Positions 7,769 through 18,921 of a DNA stretch of 64,000 bases are shown piece after piece. The stretch is from Halomonas halophila (GTDB taxonomy: Bacteria; Pseudomonadota; Gammaproteobacteria; Pseudomonadales; Halomonadaceae): NCBI RefSeq assembly GCF_030406665.1, contig NZ_CP129121.1, positions 2,356,001-2,420,000 on the forward strand, read 5' to 3'. The position numbers and the translations under genes are program-made. A model generated the notes under the pieces. The model was not told the DNA's origin. It made no database searches and saw only the letters and a list, made by a program, of their open reading frames with translations. Every line of letters begins with the position of its first letter. Position 1 is the first letter of the stretch.

Positions 7769-8950
7769 TCAGGGCTTGTGCGGCAGGGCCAGATACTCCC
7801 TCGACTGCATCTCCTGGAGGCGCGAGAGGGTCCGCTCGAACTCGAACTCCAGCTTGCCGTCGCGATAGAGCCGCTCGGCCGGCGCTTCGGCGGACATCAG
7901 CAGCTTGACGCCGCGGTCGTAGAACTCGTCGACCATGTTGATGAAGCGCCGGGCCTGGTCGTCGCTGGCGCCGTCCATGCACGGCACGCTGGAGACCAGC
8001 ACGGTGTGGTACTCGCGAGCCAGCTCGATGTAGTCGTTCTGACTGCGCGGGCCGTCGCAGAGCTCGTCGAACGCGAACCACACCACGTCGTCATGCAGCC
8101 GCCGGCTGTGCAGCACCCGATGATTGATCTCGATCGGCGCCCCGTCCTCGCCCTCGTGGCCGGCGATCTCGCGGAAGCTGCGTGACAGCTCGGCCTCGGC
8201 GGCCTCGTCCAGCGGCGAATGAAAGATCTCGGCGCGTTCCAGGGCGCGCAGTCGGTAGTCGATGCCGGAGTCGACGTTGACCACCTCGCAGTGACGCTCC
8301 AGCAGGTCAATCGCCGGCAGGAAGCGCGCGCGCTGCAGGCCATCCTTGTAGAGGTCGGCCGGCACGATGTTGGAGGTCGCCACCAGCACCACCCCGCGGG
8401 CGAACAGCGCCTCGAGCAGGTTGGCCAGGATCATGGCGTCGGTGATGTCCTTGACGAAGAACTCGTCGAAACAGATCACCCGCGCCTCGGCGGCGAACTT
8501 GTCGGCCACGAGGGTCAGCGGGTTCTTCTCGCCCTTGTAGTGCTCGAGTTCGTTGTGCACCCGCTGCATGAAACGGTGAAAGTGGGTGCGCATCTTCTCG
8601 GGAAAGGGCAGCGCCTCGAAGAAGGTGTCCACCAGGTAGGTCTTGCCCCGCCCGACACCGCCCCAGAAATAGAGCCCGGTCACCTCCGGCAGTGCCGGTG
8701 CCTCGGGCTCGCCGCGGCGGCCGAACAGCCCGGCCATCCGCGACTTCAGCCCCTTGCCCGCCGACGCCGGCCGAGCATACTCGCGCGGCTTGGCCAGCAG
8801 GTCGTCAAACAGGCGCTGCAGGTGCGTCACGGCCTGTTCCTGGGCGGGATCGAAGGCGAAATCGGCGCGCTCGAGATCGGCGCGATAGCGGCCCATCGGG
8901 GTGTTCGGCTCGGCGGCGGTCGGCATCCTGTGACGCTCGCTCATGGACAT
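7769..8950 (-). CDS. zapE: Cell division ATPase ZapE (AFG1 family)
   Basis: A 393-residue AAA-type ATPase of the AFG1/ZapE family. Walker A is GGVGRGKT at residues 97-104, Walker B is VICFDEFFV, and the family strings DAMILANLLEALF and LVATSNI follow. ZapE associates with the Z ring and affects FtsZ stability during late division, especially under stress. The frame is open 66 bases further upstream; the ATG at 8950 is preferred because GAGGA lies before it, and an in-frame ATG at 8944 is also possible. Confidence 0.9.
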   Translation of the reverse strand: MSMSERHRMPTAAEPNTPMGRYRADLERADFAFDPAQEQAVTHLQRLFDDLLAKPREYARPASAGKGLKSRMAGLFGRRGEPEAPALPEVTGLYFWGGVGRGKTYLVDTFFEALPFPEKMRTHFHRFMQRVHNELEHYKGEKNPLTLVADKFAAEARVICFDEFFVKDITDAMILANLLEALFARGVVLVATSNIVPADLYKDGLQRARFLPAIDLLERHCEVVNVDSGIDYRLRALERAEIFHSPLDEAAEAELSRSFREIAGHEGEDGAPIEINHRVLHSRRLHDDVVWFAFDELCDGPRSQNDYIELAREYHTVLVSSVPCMDGASDDQARRFINMVDEFYDRGVKLLMSAEAPAERLYRDGKLEFEFERTLSRLQEMQSREYLALPHKP

Positions 8951-9029
8951 GGGGGCGACGGTCCTCGGCATCCGGTGAAAGAGGGGCATTATACCCACCG
9001 GGGCGTCGCTTGGCATCGCCGGCCGGCCG

Positions 9030-9060
9030 TTGACCCCGGCATCTGCCTCGGCCCTATAAT
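9030..9060 (+). promoter_or_regulatory. Candidate promoter of zapG
   Basis: A perfect TATAAT at 9055-9060 lies about 70 bases before the zapG start. The best -35 is TTGACC at 9030, but the spacer is 19 bases, longer than ideal. Confidence 0.45.
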
Positions 9061-9130
9061 GGGCCGCCGGCCCGCCCGGCGCTGGAGCCGGCCGCCGATG
9101 CCGAGCCGAGAGACCGCTCAGGAGAACGAT

Positions 9131-9556
9131 GTGGAATTAAGCAATATCAACTGGATGCTGGGCGCCGCTTGCCTGCTGGCCGGGATCGGCCTCGGCGTGA
9201 TGGGCTACCACCTGATGAATGCGGGCGCACGCAACGTGCAGATGTTGCGCCAGCGCCTCGCCGAACGCGACCGCCAGCTGGCCGAACTTCGCGACGGCGT
9301 CGGCGATCACGTCGAGCGTCTCGGCAGCCTCGCCGCCGCGCTGAACAAGGAAGTGAGCGAGGCCAGCAGCCGGCTGGGGGCCGAAGCCCCGCAGCGCGCC
9401 GACCTGGCCGCCGCCACGCCCACGACGCCCGAGGTCGAAAGCGACGACGATGTCGCCGCCCCCCGCGACTACGCCGATGGCAACCGCGGCACCCTCTCGG
9501 AGGACTTCGGCCTCAAGCAGAACGACGCCGACGCGCCCCAGCCACCCCGCTACTGA
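9131..9556 (+). CDS. zapG: Z-ring associated / envelope protein ZapG (YhcB, DUF1043)
   Basis: A 141-residue inner-membrane protein: one transmembrane helix (about residues 8-27) then a coiled-coil segment (about 32-75, heptad-like LRQRLAERDRQLAELRDGV) and a low-complexity acidic tail ending in a conserved SEDFGLKQND-type motif. YhcB/ZapG links cell division and peptidoglycan or phospholipid synthesis. The start codon is GTG, fixed by the AGGAGA seven bases before it and by the family N-terminus; longer in-frame starts upstream would run into non-conserved sequence. Confidence 0.85.
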   Translation: MELSNINWMLGAACLLAGIGLGVMGYHLMNAGARNVQMLRQRLAERDRQLAELRDGVGDHVERLGSLAAALNKEVSEASSRLGAEAPQRADLAAATPTTPEVESDDDVAAPRDYADGNRGTLSEDFGLKQNDADAPQPPRY

Positions 9557-9595
9557 GGCCCTCCCGGCGCCCGATCCGGGAACCCGCCACGAACA

Positions 9596-9639
9596 CGAAG
9601 ACGCCGCCCATGGCTCGAGCTCCATGGGCGGCGTCTTCG
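9596..9639. terminator. Bidirectional hairpin between zapG and the Nif3 gene
   Basis: A perfect 17-bp stem (GAAGACGCCGCCCATGG and complement) with an eight-base, itself palindromic loop separates two converging genes. Confidence 0.85.
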
Positions 9640-9658
9640 CGTCCACGCCCCGCCGCCG

Positions 9659-10420
9659 TCAGGCGGGGTTGTCGATATCCACGAAGCGATGCTCGATGCC
9701 GAACTCCGCGGCGAGGCGTTCGCCCAATGCCTGGACGCCGTAGCGCTCGGTGGCGTGATGCCCCGCCGCCAGGTAGTGGATGCCCAGCTCCCGCGCCAGG
9801 TGCGTGGTGCGCTCCGAGATCTCGCCGGAGATGAAGGCATCGGCCCCGGCCGCCGCGGCCTCGGCGATCATGTCCTGGGCCCCACCGGTGCACCAGGCCA
9901 CGCGCCGGACCTCGCCGCCGCCGGGCGCCTCGACCAGCAGCGGCTCGCGACCCAGCCGCTCACCGACATGCTCGGCCAGCGCCGCCGCGCTCATCGGCAC
10001 GGAAGGCCGCCCCCGCCAGATCAGCCCCTCGCCGAGCTCGCCGTCGGCGCAGCCTTCCGCCACGAAGCCCAGCCGCTCGCCCAAGCGGGCGTTGTTGCCG
10101 AGCTCGGCATGGGCGTCCAGCGGCAGGTGATAGGCCAGCAGGCCGATGTCATGAGCCAGCAGGGTCGCCAGCCGGCGACGCTTCATGCCGGTGACCGCCA
10201 CCGGCTCGTTCTTCCAGAAATAGCCATGGTGCACCAGCAGCAGATCGGCGTCCCAGGCCACCGCCTGGTCGAGCAGTGCCTGGCAGGCGGTGACGCCGCT
10301 CATCACCCGAGCGACCCGCTCGCGGCCTTCGACCTGCAGGCCGTTGAGGGTGTAGTCCTTGAATCGCGCCGGTGACAGCAGCCGATCGCAGGCCGCCACC
10401 AGTTCCGTGGATGTCGTCAT
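9659..10420 (-). CDS. Nif3-like dinuclear metal centre protein (YbgI family)
   Basis: A 253-residue Nif3/YbgI-family protein, probably a metal-dependent hydrolase of unknown substrate, related to GTP cyclohydrolase type Ib. Metal-binding histidines are in LLLVHHGYFW and, near the C-terminus, AAGHHATERYG; LAYHLPLDAH and the TGGAQDMI segment are also family features. In pseudomonads and relatives this gene is commonly divergent from an algW/degS-type protease, as here. The ATG at 10420 follows GGAGG. Confidence 0.9.
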   Translation of the reverse strand: MTTSTELVAACDRLLSPARFKDYTLNGLQVEGRERVARVMSGVTACQALLDQAVAWDADLLLVHHGYFWKNEPVAVTGMKRRRLATLLAHDIGLLAYHLPLDAHAELGNNARLGERLGFVAEGCADGELGEGLIWRGRPSVPMSAAALAEHVGERLGREPLLVEAPGGGEVRRVAWCTGGAQDMIAEAAAAGADAFISGEISERTTHLARELGIHYLAAGHHATERYGVQALGERLAAEFGIEHRFVDIDNPA

Positions 10421-10520
10421 GAAGCCTCCGGACGGTTCACGCATGCAATGTTACAATTCGAGCCATTCTAAACCGCCGCCCCGCCACCCTGCGACCACGC
10501 ACCAGAAGGAAGCCCGCCGC

Positions 10521-11741
<1,221 letters not shown>

Positions 11742-11759
11742 GCGACACCCTTCCGCCGA

Positions 11760-11798
11760 AACGACCGCGGCCCCGTCGCTGACGGGGCCGCGGTCGTT
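11760..11798. terminator. Bidirectional hairpin between degS and hisD
   Basis: Eighteen-base perfect arms (AACGACCGCGGCCCCGTC and complement) around a GCT loop sit between converging genes; the plus-strand 3' arm runs into GTTGTT. Confidence 0.88.
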
Positions 11799-11824
11799 GT
11801 TGCCTGGCAAGGCCCGAAGGGCCC

Positions 11825-13147
11825 TCAGTCGCGGATGCGGTACTCGGCGCTGCGGGCATGGGCGGTCAGCGACTCGCCGCGGGCCAGCACCGAGGCCGTG
11901 CGGCCCAGGGTCGAGGCGCCCTCGGCGGAGCAGCCGATCAGCGAGGAACGCTTCTGGAAGTCGTAGACGCCCAGCGGCGAGGAGAAGCGCGCCGTGCCGG
12001 AGGTCGGCAGCACGTGGTTGGGGCCGGCACAGTAGTCGCCCAGCGCCTCGGCGGTGTAGCGACCCATGAAGATGGCGCCGGCGTGGCGCACCTCGGGCAG
12101 CCAGTCCTGCGGGGCTTCCACCGACAGCTCCAGGTGCTCCGGGGCGATACGGTTGATCAGCGCCACCGCCTCGTCGCGGTCGCGGCAGTGGATCAGCGCG
12201 CCGCGCTCGGCCAGCGAGGTGCGGATGATCGCCTCGCGCTCCATGGTCGGCAGCAGCCGGGCCATGGCCTCGCCGACTGCCTCCAGGTGATCGCCGTCCC
12301 AGCTGACCAGGATCGACTGGGCGTCCTCGTCGTGCTCGGCCTGGGAGAACAGGTCCATGGCCAGCCAGTCGGCGTCGGTGCCGCCATCGGAGACCGCCAG
12401 GATCTCCGAGGGACCGGCGATCATGTCGATGCCGACCTGGCCGAACACCGCTCGCTTGGCGGTGGCCACGTAGATGTTGCCGGGGCCGACGATCTTGTCG
12501 ACCCGCGGCACCGTCTCGGTGCCGTAGGCCAGCGCGGCCACGGCCTGAGCGCCGCCGATGGTGAAGACATGATCGACGCCCGCCAGGTGGGCGGCGGCCA
12601 GCACCAGCTCGTTGAGCACGCCATCCGGGGTCGGCACCACCATGACGATCTCGCCGACGCCGGCCACGTGAGCCGGCAGCGCGTTCATCAGCACCGAGGA
12701 CGGATAGGCGGCCTTGCCGCCGGGCACGTAGATGCCGGCGCGGTCCAGCGGCATGACCTGCTGGCCGAGCACCGTGCCGTCATCTTCGGTGTACTGCCAG
12801 GATTCGGGCTTCTGGTGCTCGTGGTAGCGGCGCACCCGGTCGGCGGCGGTGGCCAGCGCCTCGCGCTGCGCCTCGGGCAGGCCATCGAAGGCCTGGCGCA
12901 GGCGATCCGGCCCCAGGGTCAGATCGGCCATGCTCGACGCCGAGAGGCGATCGAAGCGGTTGCTGGTCTCGACCACGGCAGCATCACCGCGGGTCTTCAC
13001 GGCCTCGAGGATGTCGGCGACGCGGCGCTGGACCTCGTCATCGGACACGCCTTCCCAGGCCAGCAGGGCATCGAGGCGTGTCTCGAAGTCGGCGTCGGCG
13101 GTGGACAGACGCGCGATCTCGAGGCGGCCGGCGGACACTTCACTCAT
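11825..13147 (-). CDS. hisD: Histidinol dehydrogenase
   Basis: A 440-residue HisD, which oxidises L-histidinol to histidine in two NAD-dependent steps. Family strings include YVPGGKAAYPSSVLMNALPA, VGPGNIYVATAKRAVFG and DMIAGPSEILAVSDG, with the zinc-site region FSQAEHDEDAQSIL and the catalytic Glu/His in RIAPEHLEL. The C-terminal ADYCAGPNHVLPTSGTAR-type region (here GDYCAGPNHVLPTSGTARF) is intact. It follows hisG by 34 bases as part of a murA-hisG-hisD group. Confidence 0.97.
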   Translation of the reverse strand: MSEVSAGRLEIARLSTADADFETRLDALLAWEGVSDDEVQRRVADILEAVKTRGDAAVVETSNRFDRLSASSMADLTLGPDRLRQAFDGLPEAQREALATAADRVRRYHEHQKPESWQYTEDDGTVLGQQVMPLDRAGIYVPGGKAAYPSSVLMNALPAHVAGVGEIVMVVPTPDGVLNELVLAAAHLAGVDHVFTIGGAQAVAALAYGTETVPRVDKIVGPGNIYVATAKRAVFGQVGIDMIAGPSEILAVSDGGTDADWLAMDLFSQAEHDEDAQSILVSWDGDHLEAVGEAMARLLPTMEREAIIRTSLAERGALIHCRDRDEAVALINRIAPEHLELSVEAPQDWLPEVRHAGAIFMGRYTAEALGDYCAGPNHVLPTSGTARFSSPLGVYDFQKRSSLIGCSAEGASTLGRTASVLARGESLTAHARSAEYRIRD

Positions 13148-13181
13148 GACGATTGCTCTCCTCTCGGGGATGACCGGCCGC

Positions 13182-13835
13182 TCAGGCCGGCGCCTCGGCG
13201 CTGCGCCGCTCGACCGCCTCGCGCAGGCGGGCGATCAGCGGCTTGAGGCGGTCGTGCTTCATGGTCATGGCCGCCTTGTTGACCACCAGACGGGTGGAGA
13301 TCGGCGCGATCAGCTCGCGCGGCTCCATGCCGTTGGCCCGCAGGGTGTTGCCGGTATCGACGATGTCGACGATCTCGTCGGCCAGGTTCATCAGCGGCGC
13401 CAGCTCCATGGCGCCGTAGAGCTTGATCACCTCGGCCTGGATGCCCTGCTCGGCGTAGTAGCGCTTGGCCACGTTGACGAACTTGGTGGCCACCCGACGC
13501 CGGGCGTGGGACGGCTCGGCACCGCTGACCCCCGCGGTCATCAGCTTGCAGCCGGCGATCTCGAGGTCCAGAGGCTCGTAGAGGCCCTCGGCCCCGTGCT
13601 CGAGCAGCACGTCCTTGCCCGCCACGCCCACGTCGGCGGCGCCGAGCTGGACGTAGGTGGGCACGTCGGTGGCGCGGATCACCACCAGCTTGACGTCCGG
13701 CAGGTTAGTGTCGAACAAGAGCTTGCGGCTGGCCCCCAGGTCCTCGGCGGGCGTGATGCCGGCCTCGGCCAGCAGCGGCAGGGTCTCGTCGAGAATGCGG
13801 CCCTTGGACAGGGCCAGAATCAGTTGCTTGCTCAT
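13182..13835 (-). CDS. hisG: ATP phosphoribosyltransferase, short form
   Basis: A 217-residue HisG catalysing the first committed step of histidine synthesis (ATP + PRPP). It begins LILALSKGRILDETLPLL and keeps the PRPP-binding loop DIVDTGNTLRANG. It is the short form lacking the C-terminal regulatory domain (the E. coli long form has 299 residues), so activity should need the HisZ regulatory subunit, which is not encoded in this window. The ATG at 13835 gives the family N-terminus. Confidence 0.95.
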   Translation of the reverse strand: MSKQLILALSKGRILDETLPLLAEAGITPAEDLGASRKLLFDTNLPDVKLVVIRATDVPTYVQLGAADVGVAGKDVLLEHGAEGLYEPLDLEIAGCKLMTAGVSGAEPSHARRRVATKFVNVAKRYYAEQGIQAEVIKLYGAMELAPLMNLADEIVDIVDTGNTLRANGMEPRELIAPISTRLVVNKAAMTMKHDRLKPLIARLREAVERRSAEAPA

Positions 13836-13854
13836 GGTCTCGCCTGTTGTCGGC

Positions 13855-15117
<1,263 letters not shown>

Positions 15118-15130
15118 GTCACCTCGAGCC

Positions 15131-15385
15131 TCAGGCCCCCTTGTTCTCGGCGGCACCCTGCCACTGCTCGGGCGTGTAGGTCTTGATGGTCACGGCATGC
15201 AGGGCGCCGGAGGCGATCTCGTCGGACAGCGCGCCGTAGATCAGCTGCTGTCGCTTGACCCGGGACAGCCCTTCGAACACCTCGCCGACGGCGACCACCT
15301 GGAAGTCGCAGCCCTCGCCCTGGATATGAAATTCGCAGCCATCGAGCCGGCTCTCGAGCAGCGCCTTGACCTCAGTGGGAAGCAT
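15131..15385 (-). CDS. ibaG: BolA-family acid-stress protein IbaG
   Basis: An 84-residue BolA-type protein. The helix-turn strand GLSRVKRQQLIYGAL and the invariant His in ALHAVTIKTYTPEQW mark the family; a Cys (in EGCDFQV) fits a role with monothiol glutaredoxin and iron-sulfur clusters. The ibaG-murA pair next to the mla operon matches E. coli (yrbA-murA after mlaB). Confidence 0.92.
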   Translation of the reverse strand: MLPTEVKALLESRLDGCEFHIQGEGCDFQVVAVGEVFEGLSRVKRQQLIYGALSDEIASGALHAVTIKTYTPEQWQGAAENKGA

Positions 15386-15565
15386 CGAACCCTCGCTAGA
15401 AAATGGTTGATCCGTGAAAGCGCCACCGCGATGCGATGACGGGACGAACAGGCCGACCATGGTAATGAAAAGCGACGCCGTTGGCGACGTGCGCGTATGG
15501 CGACATGCGCGCCAGCCGACGAGTCTCGACACGATACGCCTGGTCATGACGAGCCTCGAAACACG

Positions 15566-15602
15566 AAGGGGCCGGGGCGACGCCCGTCGCTCCCGGCCCC
15601 TT
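15566..15602 (-). terminator. Hairpin terminator after mlaB
   Basis: Eleven-base arms AAGGGGCCGGG/CCCGGCCCCTT with an inner GCGAC/GTCGC stem follow the mlaB stop codon, with TTCGTGTTTC beyond on the minus strand. It separates mlaFEDCB from ibaG-murA, whose 230-base upstream gap must hold its own promoter; I could not place one convincingly. Confidence 0.7.
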
Positions 15603-15618
15603 GCCGTCATGGTGCCGC

Positions 15619-15966
15619 TCACGCTTCGGTGGCGTCGACGCTCGCCTCCACCGGCAGCAGGGTATCGACTCCGGCGACCTCGGTCAGCCGGGCCAGCGGC
15701 GGCGACAGCCGCACCGCCTCGAGAGTGAGGCCACCGGCCCGACTCTGGCGCGTCCACTCCAGCAGCACGCTGACCGCCGCACTGCTGACGCGCCCCACCC
15801 CGCCGAGATCGAAGACCACGCGGCTACCCTCGCTCTGGCTGGCAAGCCAGCGCTGGCCGGCGGCGGCAATCTCCGCGGCCCCGTCGAAGTCGACCTCGCC
15901 GGACACCGACAGCACCTCGCCATCGACCTCGAGGCGATTGGCACCGTTCTCCAGCAGCACGCTCAT
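15619..15966 (-). CDS. mlaB: Phospholipid transport STAS protein MlaB
   Basis: A 115-residue STAS-domain protein (LSVSGEVDFDGA, then VVFDLGGVGRVSSAAVSVLLEW with the Ser-Ser-Ala loop). MlaB is the cytoplasmic subunit that binds the ATPase MlaF and activates the MlaFEDB transporter. It is the last gene of mlaFEDCB, with an ATGA overlap with the mlaC stop. Sequence conservation of this subunit is low, so position in the operon is a large part of the call. Confidence 0.9.
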   Translation of the reverse strand: MSVLLENGANRLEVDGEVLSVSGEVDFDGAAEIAAAGQRWLASQSEGSRVVFDLGGVGRVSSAAVSVLLEWTRQSRAGGLTLEAVRLSPPLARLTEVAGVDTLLPVEASVDATEA

Positions 15967-16619
15967 CCTGCCTCGCCCTGCTCCAGCTCGTCGACGGCGA
16001 GCTCCGGCGCCCAGCCATCGATCACGGCGTCGTAGTCGCGATTCTGGTCGCGCATCGCCTGATCGAACTGGTTGCGGAAGGTCAGCCCCAGGTTGATGCC
16101 GTTGACGATCACGTTGACCACCTTCCACTGGCCGTCATCCTGACGCAGCGAATAGCTCACCGGGTAGACGGTACCGTCACTGGCCACCACTTCCATCTCG
16201 ACGCTGGCCTGGTCCTCGTAGCGGCCGGCATCCTGGTTGTCGAGCACGCGGATGTCCTGGTAATCGAAGGTCACCAGTCCCTTGGCATAGGTATCGATCA
16301 GCGTCTGACGGAAGGTGTCGACGAAGCGCGAGCGCTGCGACGGGGTGGCGTTGCGGAAATAGCGGCCCATGACGCTGGCGCCGATATAGCGGAAATCGGC
16401 CACCTGCTCGAGGCTGTCGTCGACCACGACCTCGAGCTCGTCGGGATGCTCGCGGTAGTAGTCCCGACGCCCCTCGATATCGCCCATCAGCTCGTCGATG
16501 CTGTCGCGGATCAACTGTTCCGGGGTGTTGGCCTGGGCGACCGCCGGCAGCGCCATCAGGCACATCACCAGGATCGTCATGGCGCCGACCAGGCGCCGGG
16601 AAAGGCTCGTTGCGTTCAT
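15963..16619 (-). CDS. mlaC: Periplasmic phospholipid-binding protein MlaC
   Basis: A 218-residue periplasmic shuttle with a cleavable signal peptide (about residues 1-30, ALPAVAQA). It carries phospholipid between the outer-membrane MlaA complex and inner-membrane MlaFEDB. Family features are MGRYFRNATPSQRSRFVDTFRQTL and YDVVVNGINLGLTFRNQF-type C-terminal text (here VIVNGINLGLTFRNQF). The acidic C-terminal tail is slightly longer than in E. coli (211 residues). Confidence 0.95.
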   Translation of the reverse strand: MNATSLSRRLVGAMTILVMCLMALPAVAQANTPEQLIRDSIDELMGDIEGRRDYYREHPDELEVVVDDSLEQVADFRYIGASVMGRYFRNATPSQRSRFVDTFRQTLIDTYAKGLVTFDYQDIRVLDNQDAGRYEDQASVEMEVVASDGTVYPVSYSLRQDDGQWKVVNVIVNGINLGLTFRNQFDQAMRDQNRDYDAVIDGWAPELAVDELEQGEAG

Positions 16620-16624
16620 CGGGT

Positions 16625-17089
16625 TCACTCCTTGGCCATGTTGGACACGAACTGCTGGATGAGCTCTTCCAGCACCAGGGCGGACTGGGTATCGCGCAGG
16701 CGATCGCCGTCCGCCAGCGTCTCGGGGGCGCCGCCCACCGACAGTCCCACGTACTGCTCGCCGAGCAGCCCCGAGGTAAGAATCGCGGCGGTGGTATCCT
16801 CGGGCAGCGCCCCTTCCAGCTCGTCGTCGAGCGTCAGCACCACCCGCGCGTCGTACCACTCCGTGTCGAGGTCGATGCTCTCGACCCGCCCCACCGTGAC
16901 ACCGGCCATGGTGACCCGGGCACGCGGCTTGAGACCGCCGACGTTGGCGAAGTTGGCCTCCAGGCGGAAGTCGTCGCCCGGGGGCGCGAGGCTCAGGCCG
17001 CTGACCCTCAGGGCGAGGAACAGGAGCCCCAGGATGCCGGCCAGCATGAACAGGCCGACTCCGAGTTCCATCGTCTTGCTGCGCTTCAT
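16625..17089 (-). CDS. mlaD: MCE-domain phospholipid transport protein MlaD
   Basis: A 154-residue protein with one N-terminal transmembrane helix (about residues 9-27) and one MCE domain (FANVGGLKPRARVTMAGVTVGRV, then ILTSGLLGEQYVGLSVGG). It forms the hexameric periplasmic ring of the Mla transporter. The C-terminal helix (LEELIQQFVSNMAKE) forms the central hydrophobic channel in the known structure. The start at 17089 is the Met of MKRSKTMELG, after a GGAGA sequence. Confidence 0.95.
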   Translation of the reverse strand: MKRSKTMELGVGLFMLAGILGLLFLALRVSGLSLAPPGDDFRLEANFANVGGLKPRARVTMAGVTVGRVESIDLDTEWYDARVVLTLDDELEGALPEDTTAAILTSGLLGEQYVGLSVGGAPETLADGDRLRDTQSALVLEELIQQFVSNMAKE

Positions 17090-17141
17090 TCCATGTCTCC
17101 ACAAATCCGCGGCGGCCGACAGCCGCCATCATGCTTCCGCC

Positions 17142-17924
17142 TCAGGCGAGCCCGCCGAACATCAGGGCGGTCAGGACGAAATCCAGCCCCAGCACGGCCA
17201 GCGAGGCATAGACCACGGTGCGCGTGGTGGCGCGGGCGATGCCCTCCGACGTCGGCACCAGGGCGTAGCCCTGATAGACCGCAATCCAGGTCACCACCAG
17301 GGCGAACACCAGGCTCTTGATCAGGCCGTTGAGGATGTCATCGACGAATTCGACGCTGGCCTGCATGTTGCCCCAATAGGAGCCCTCGAAGACGCCCAGC
17401 CACTTCACGCCGACCAGCTCGCCGCCCCAGATGCCGATCACGCCGAAGCCGATGGTCAACAGCGGCAAGGCGACGAAACCGGCCCACAGGCGCGGGGCAA
17501 CGACCCGGCGCAGCGGGTCGACGCCGATCATCTCCATGCTGGTGAGCTGCTCGGTGGCCTTCATCAGGCCGATCTCGGCGGTCAGCGCCGAGCCGGCACG
17601 GCCGGCGAACAGCAGCGCCGCCACCACCGGCGCCAGCTCGCGCAGCAGCGACAGCGCCACCATCTGGCCGAGCGCATCCTCGGCGCCGAAGTCGACCAGG
17701 ATGGTGTAGCCCTGCAGGCCCAGCACCATGCCGATGAACAACCCCGACACCATCACGATGGCCAGCGACAGCACGCCCACGAAGTACATCTGGCGCAGCC
17801 ACAGACGGATCCCTTCGCCGGAGGGCACGCCCACCGCCGACTGGACGAGCAGCAGCGTCGCCTGGCCGAGTCCCTCGGCGACGCCGAAGCCCAGGCGTCC
17901 CAGACGTTGAATCATCGCCATCAT
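17142..17924 (-). CDS. mlaE: Phospholipid ABC transporter permease MlaE
   Basis: A 260-residue inner-membrane permease (E. coli MlaE is also 260) of the MlaE/YrbE family, with about five hydrophobic segments. ELAPVVAALLFAGRAGSALTAEIGLMKATEQ is the conserved cytoplasmic loop that contacts MlaF, and VTWIAVYQGY and TTRTVVYASLAVLGLDFVLTALMF form the C-terminal part. It overlaps mlaF by four bases. Confidence 0.96.
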   Translation of the reverse strand: MMAMIQRLGRLGFGVAEGLGQATLLLVQSAVGVPSGEGIRLWLRQMYFVGVLSLAIVMVSGLFIGMVLGLQGYTILVDFGAEDALGQMVALSLLRELAPVVAALLFAGRAGSALTAEIGLMKATEQLTSMEMIGVDPLRRVVAPRLWAGFVALPLLTIGFGVIGIWGGELVGVKWLGVFEGSYWGNMQASVEFVDDILNGLIKSLVFALVVTWIAVYQGYALVPTSEGIARATTRTVVYASLAVLGLDFVLTALMFGGLA

Positions 17925-18733
17925 CTCGCGCCTCCCGTCCCCAGCAGGTCCTCATGGAAATCCCTGGCGGGATAGTGGAACGGCACCGGGCCGTCCGGCT
18001 CGCCGTGAACGAACTGGCTGACCCTGGGGTCGCGATCCACGTCGAGGCTCTGTGGCGTGCCCTGGGCCATCACCTGGCCGTCGGCGATCACGTAGACGTA
18101 GTCGGCGATGGACAGGGTCTCCTTGATATCGTGGGACACCACCACCGCGGTCAGCCCCAGGGCATCGTTGAGCCGGCGAATCAGCTGCACCAGCACGCCC
18201 ATGGAGATGGGGTCCTGGCCGACGAAGGGCTCGTCGTAGAGGATCAGGTCCGGGTCCAGGGCGATCGCCCGGGCCAGCGCCACGCGCCGCGCCATGCCGC
18301 CGGAAAGCTCCGACGGCATCAGCGTTCGGGCGCCGCGCAGGCCCACCGCCTGAAGTTTCATCAGCACCAGGTCGCGGACCATCGATTCGGGAAGGTCGGT
18401 GTGCACGCGCAGCGGAAAGGCCACGTTCTCGAACACGTCGAGATCGGAGAACAGCGCCCCGCTCTGGAACAGCATGCCCATGCGCCGACGCATCCGGAAC
18501 AGCGCCTTGCGCGACAGGGCGTGCACGTCCTCGCCGCCGATCATCACCCGACCGGCGTCAGGGGCGAGCTGGCCGCCGATCAGCTTGAGCAGGGTGGTCT
18601 TGCCGGTGCCGCTGGGTCCCATGATCGCGGTGATCTTGCCGCGTGGCACCGCCATGTCGAGGCCGCGGAAGATCTCCGTCTCTCCGCGAGAGAAGCGCAG
18701 GCCCTCCACCTCGATGAGGGGAGAATCGGTCAT
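17921..18733 (-). CDS. mlaF: Phospholipid ABC transporter ATPase MlaF
   Basis: A 270-residue ABC ATPase that powers lipid transport by MlaFEDB. Walker A is GPSGTGKTT, the Q-loop is MLFQSGALFSDLDV, the signature is LSGGMARRVALARA, and Walker B is LILYDEPFVGQDP. The FSDLTVFENVAFPLR-type text (here FSDLDVFENVAFPLRVHT) is characteristic of this subfamily. The ATG at 18733 opens the operon; kdsD is divergent from it. Confidence 0.96.
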   Translation of the reverse strand: MTDSPLIEVEGLRFSRGETEIFRGLDMAVPRGKITAIMGPSGTGKTTLLKLIGGQLAPDAGRVMIGGEDVHALSRKALFRMRRRMGMLFQSGALFSDLDVFENVAFPLRVHTDLPESMVRDLVLMKLQAVGLRGARTLMPSELSGGMARRVALARAIALDPDLILYDEPFVGQDPISMGVLVQLIRRLNDALGLTAVVVSHDIKETLSIADYVYVIADGQVMAQGTPQSLDVDRDPRVSQFVHGEPDGPVPFHYPARDFHEDLLGTGGAR

Positions 18734-18921
18734 CCAATGAATTCCCTGATAGATTATCGAACATCGTATCCTAACCATCGACCGGGGCGCCAGCGCCGTC
18801 ATGTGCCGGCTTGCGCAGCACGGCCTCAGCGGGTTCAATGAGCGCCCTCTTGCGTGGCCCGCCGGCGCCGAATCGGCCGTCCGCCCTTGAGCCCAACCCC
18901 GCGACAGGCAACAATCCTCCC

